From a virus: a stretch of 38,800 bases of DNA. The DNA lies in IMG/VR virus record IMGVR_UViG_3300042446_001059, positions 1 through 38,800 of that record. One strand, written 5' to 3'. Within the stretch, counting starts at the first letter, position 1; each line of letters opens with the position of its first letter. The position numbers and the translations under genes were made by a program. Under the pieces are notes generated by a model. The model was not told where the DNA came from. It ran no database searches and was given only the letters and a program-made list of their open reading frames with translations. Shown here piece by piece: positions 37,950 to 38,800 of this stretch.

Positions 37950-38543
37950 ATGAACAAACTCACTCAAAAATCAACCTCCGACCTGATCCCGTTCGCGAGC
38001 AATGCCAAGCTTCACAACGAGGGGCAGGTGGCAGCTATTGCCGCGTCGATCCGCGAGTTCGGATTCAACAATCCCGTGTTGGTCGCGCCCGATGGAACGA
38101 TCATCGCCGGGCATGGTCGCGTGTTGGCAGCTCGCAAGCTCGGACTGGAATCCGTTCCGGTCATCGTGCTGGCTCACCTGTCCGAGTCACAGCGACGCGC
38201 CTACGTCATTGCCGACAATCGCCTTGCCGAGACCGGGGGCGGTTGGGATTGGGAAATGCTCCGCGCCGAGCTGGACCACATCGGCGAGTTTGGCGACATC
38301 GATTTGACCCTCACCGGGTTCGACCCCGAAGACCTTCCGTCCGGTGACATGGAGTCATTCGAGATCGACGGCGACGAGCAACGCGGCGGGACTGACACAA
38401 GCTACCTCTCGTTCGGTGATCGCAAGGTGCCGCTCGACGGCGACGAACTCACGGGCCTCATGGCACTGCTCGACAACCACATGGCGAAGACCGGGAGCCC
38501 GTTCGGTTTCGCCTCAGCTCTGATCCGTAAATGCTCGATTTGA
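37950..38543 (+). CDS. ParB-like N-terminal domain protein
   Basis: This 197-aa protein has a ParB/Srx domain: LIPFASNAKLHNEGQVAAIAASIREFGFNNPV, then IIAGHGRVLAARKLGLESVPVI and RRAYVIADNRLAETGGWDW-like text (about residues 10-110). The C-terminal part (YLSFGDRKVPLDGDELTGLMALLD) is a common extension of phage ParB-like proteins. No methyltransferase is attached, unlike the next gene. The centromere-binding HTH of true partition ParB is also absent. The ATG at 37950 is preferred over an upstream TTG. Its stop lies inside the next gene, an overlap of 13 bases. Confidence 0.85.
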   Translation: MNKLTQKSTSDLIPFASNAKLHNEGQVAAIAASIREFGFNNPVLVAPDGTIIAGHGRVLAARKLGLESVPVIVLAHLSESQRRAYVIADNRLAETGGGWDWEMLRAELDHIGEFGDIDLTLTGFDPEDLPSGDMESFEIDGDEQRGGTDTSYLSFGDRKVPLDGDELTGLMALLDNHMAKTGSPFGFASALIRKCSI

Positions 38544-38800
38544 ACCATCCACTCGATGCGCTGAAAGGCGCCGACTATAACCCGCGCAAGATTGACCCTA
38601 GCGCGATCGAACGACTGTGCGAGTCGATCCGCGAGATTGGCGTTTGCAAGCCGATCATCGTGCGGGGCAGCATCATCGTCGCAGGTCACCAACGAACCCG
38701 CGCACTTCGTGCCATGGGCGTGACGCACGCTCCCGTGTTCCAGCTCTCGTCTGACACGACCGTCTACGACGAGGTGCGATTCAACCAGCTCCACAACGGC
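38531..38800 (+). CDS. ParB-methyltransferase fusion, start (runs off the end)
   Basis: The ATG at 38531 begins MLDLNHPLDALKGADYNPRK and continues out of the window. The rest is the gene at 1-1370, because bases 38553-38800 repeat 1-248. This copy reads GSIIVAG where the left copy reads GSTIVAG, owing to T instead of C at 38673. The start overlaps the preceding ParB-like gene by 13 bases. Confidence 0.85.
   Translation, partial: MLDLNHPLDALKGADYNPRKIDPSAIERLCESIREIGVCKPIIVRGSIIVAGHQRTRALRAMGVTHAPVFQLSSDTTVYDEVRFNQLHNG
38553..38800 (+). repeat. Terminal overlap, right copy
   Basis: This is the right copy of the 248-bp overlap, with the single T/C difference at 38673. It belongs to the same gene as the left end and should be counted once. 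Confidence 0.9.

Overview
The window is one temperate tailed bacteriophage genome, probably complete. Bases 1-248 recur at 38553-38800 with one mismatch, so the molecule closes into a circle of 38552 bp, opened inside a ParB-methyltransferase gene. Every supported gene is on the + strand, in tight runs joined by ATGA or TAATG overlaps. The head is lambda/HK97-like (GpA terminase, gpB portal, fused protease-capsid). The tail is a P2-like contractile tail (sheath, tube, frameshifted E/E', tape measure, U, X, D, V, W, J, I). It is therefore a myovirus-type mosaic. The host cannot be named from the sequence. It is a moderately GC-rich bacterium whose initiator tRNA 3' part is copied in the attachment site. 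Most genes lack a Shine-Dalgarno sequence, which suits phyla such as Verrucomicrobiota or Bacteroidota, but this is a weak inference.

Layout: (i) 37462-38800 and 1-1789: Mor-like activator, ParB-like protein, ParB-methyltransferase fusion and an unknown 143-aa protein. (ii) 1782-11666: packaging and head genes, with an AT-rich adhesin-like gene inserted between portal and protease-capsid. (iii) 11663-13645: tail completion, baseplate spike, DUF1353 protein and endolysin. (iv) 13646-13960: a large stem-loop, an initiator-like tRNA-Met and a terminator. (v) 13961-17656: baseplate, tail fibre and a membrane protein. (vi) 17706-23486: sheath to gpD, with gpD split into two genes. (vii) 23572-29763: early region with RecE-like exonuclease, candidate annealing protein, Xis/AlpA-like protein, coiled-coil protein, sliding-clamp-like protein and PolX-like nucleotidyltransferase. 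(viii) 29764-31137: attP and tyrosine integrase. (ix) 31138-37075: promoter with palindromic operator, methylase-like protein, small HTH protein, helicase, VRR-NUC nuclease and primase-helicase. (x) 37076-37461: terminator and a GTTAC repeat cluster, a likely replication origin.

The strongest unexplained signal is an 18-bp element (GTCAAAACCCCGCTCGCC) found four times. Three copies lie 48-52 bp upstream of the first gene of a late module (protease-capsid, gpW, sheath). Together with the Mor-like gene they suggest a Mu-like late regulon. Other points of interest are attP in an initiator-tRNA sequence flanked by TGCGGACA arm repeats, a separate phage initiator-like tRNA, a palindromic operator in an early promoter without an obvious full-length repressor, and ACCA-repeat leaders before several early genes.
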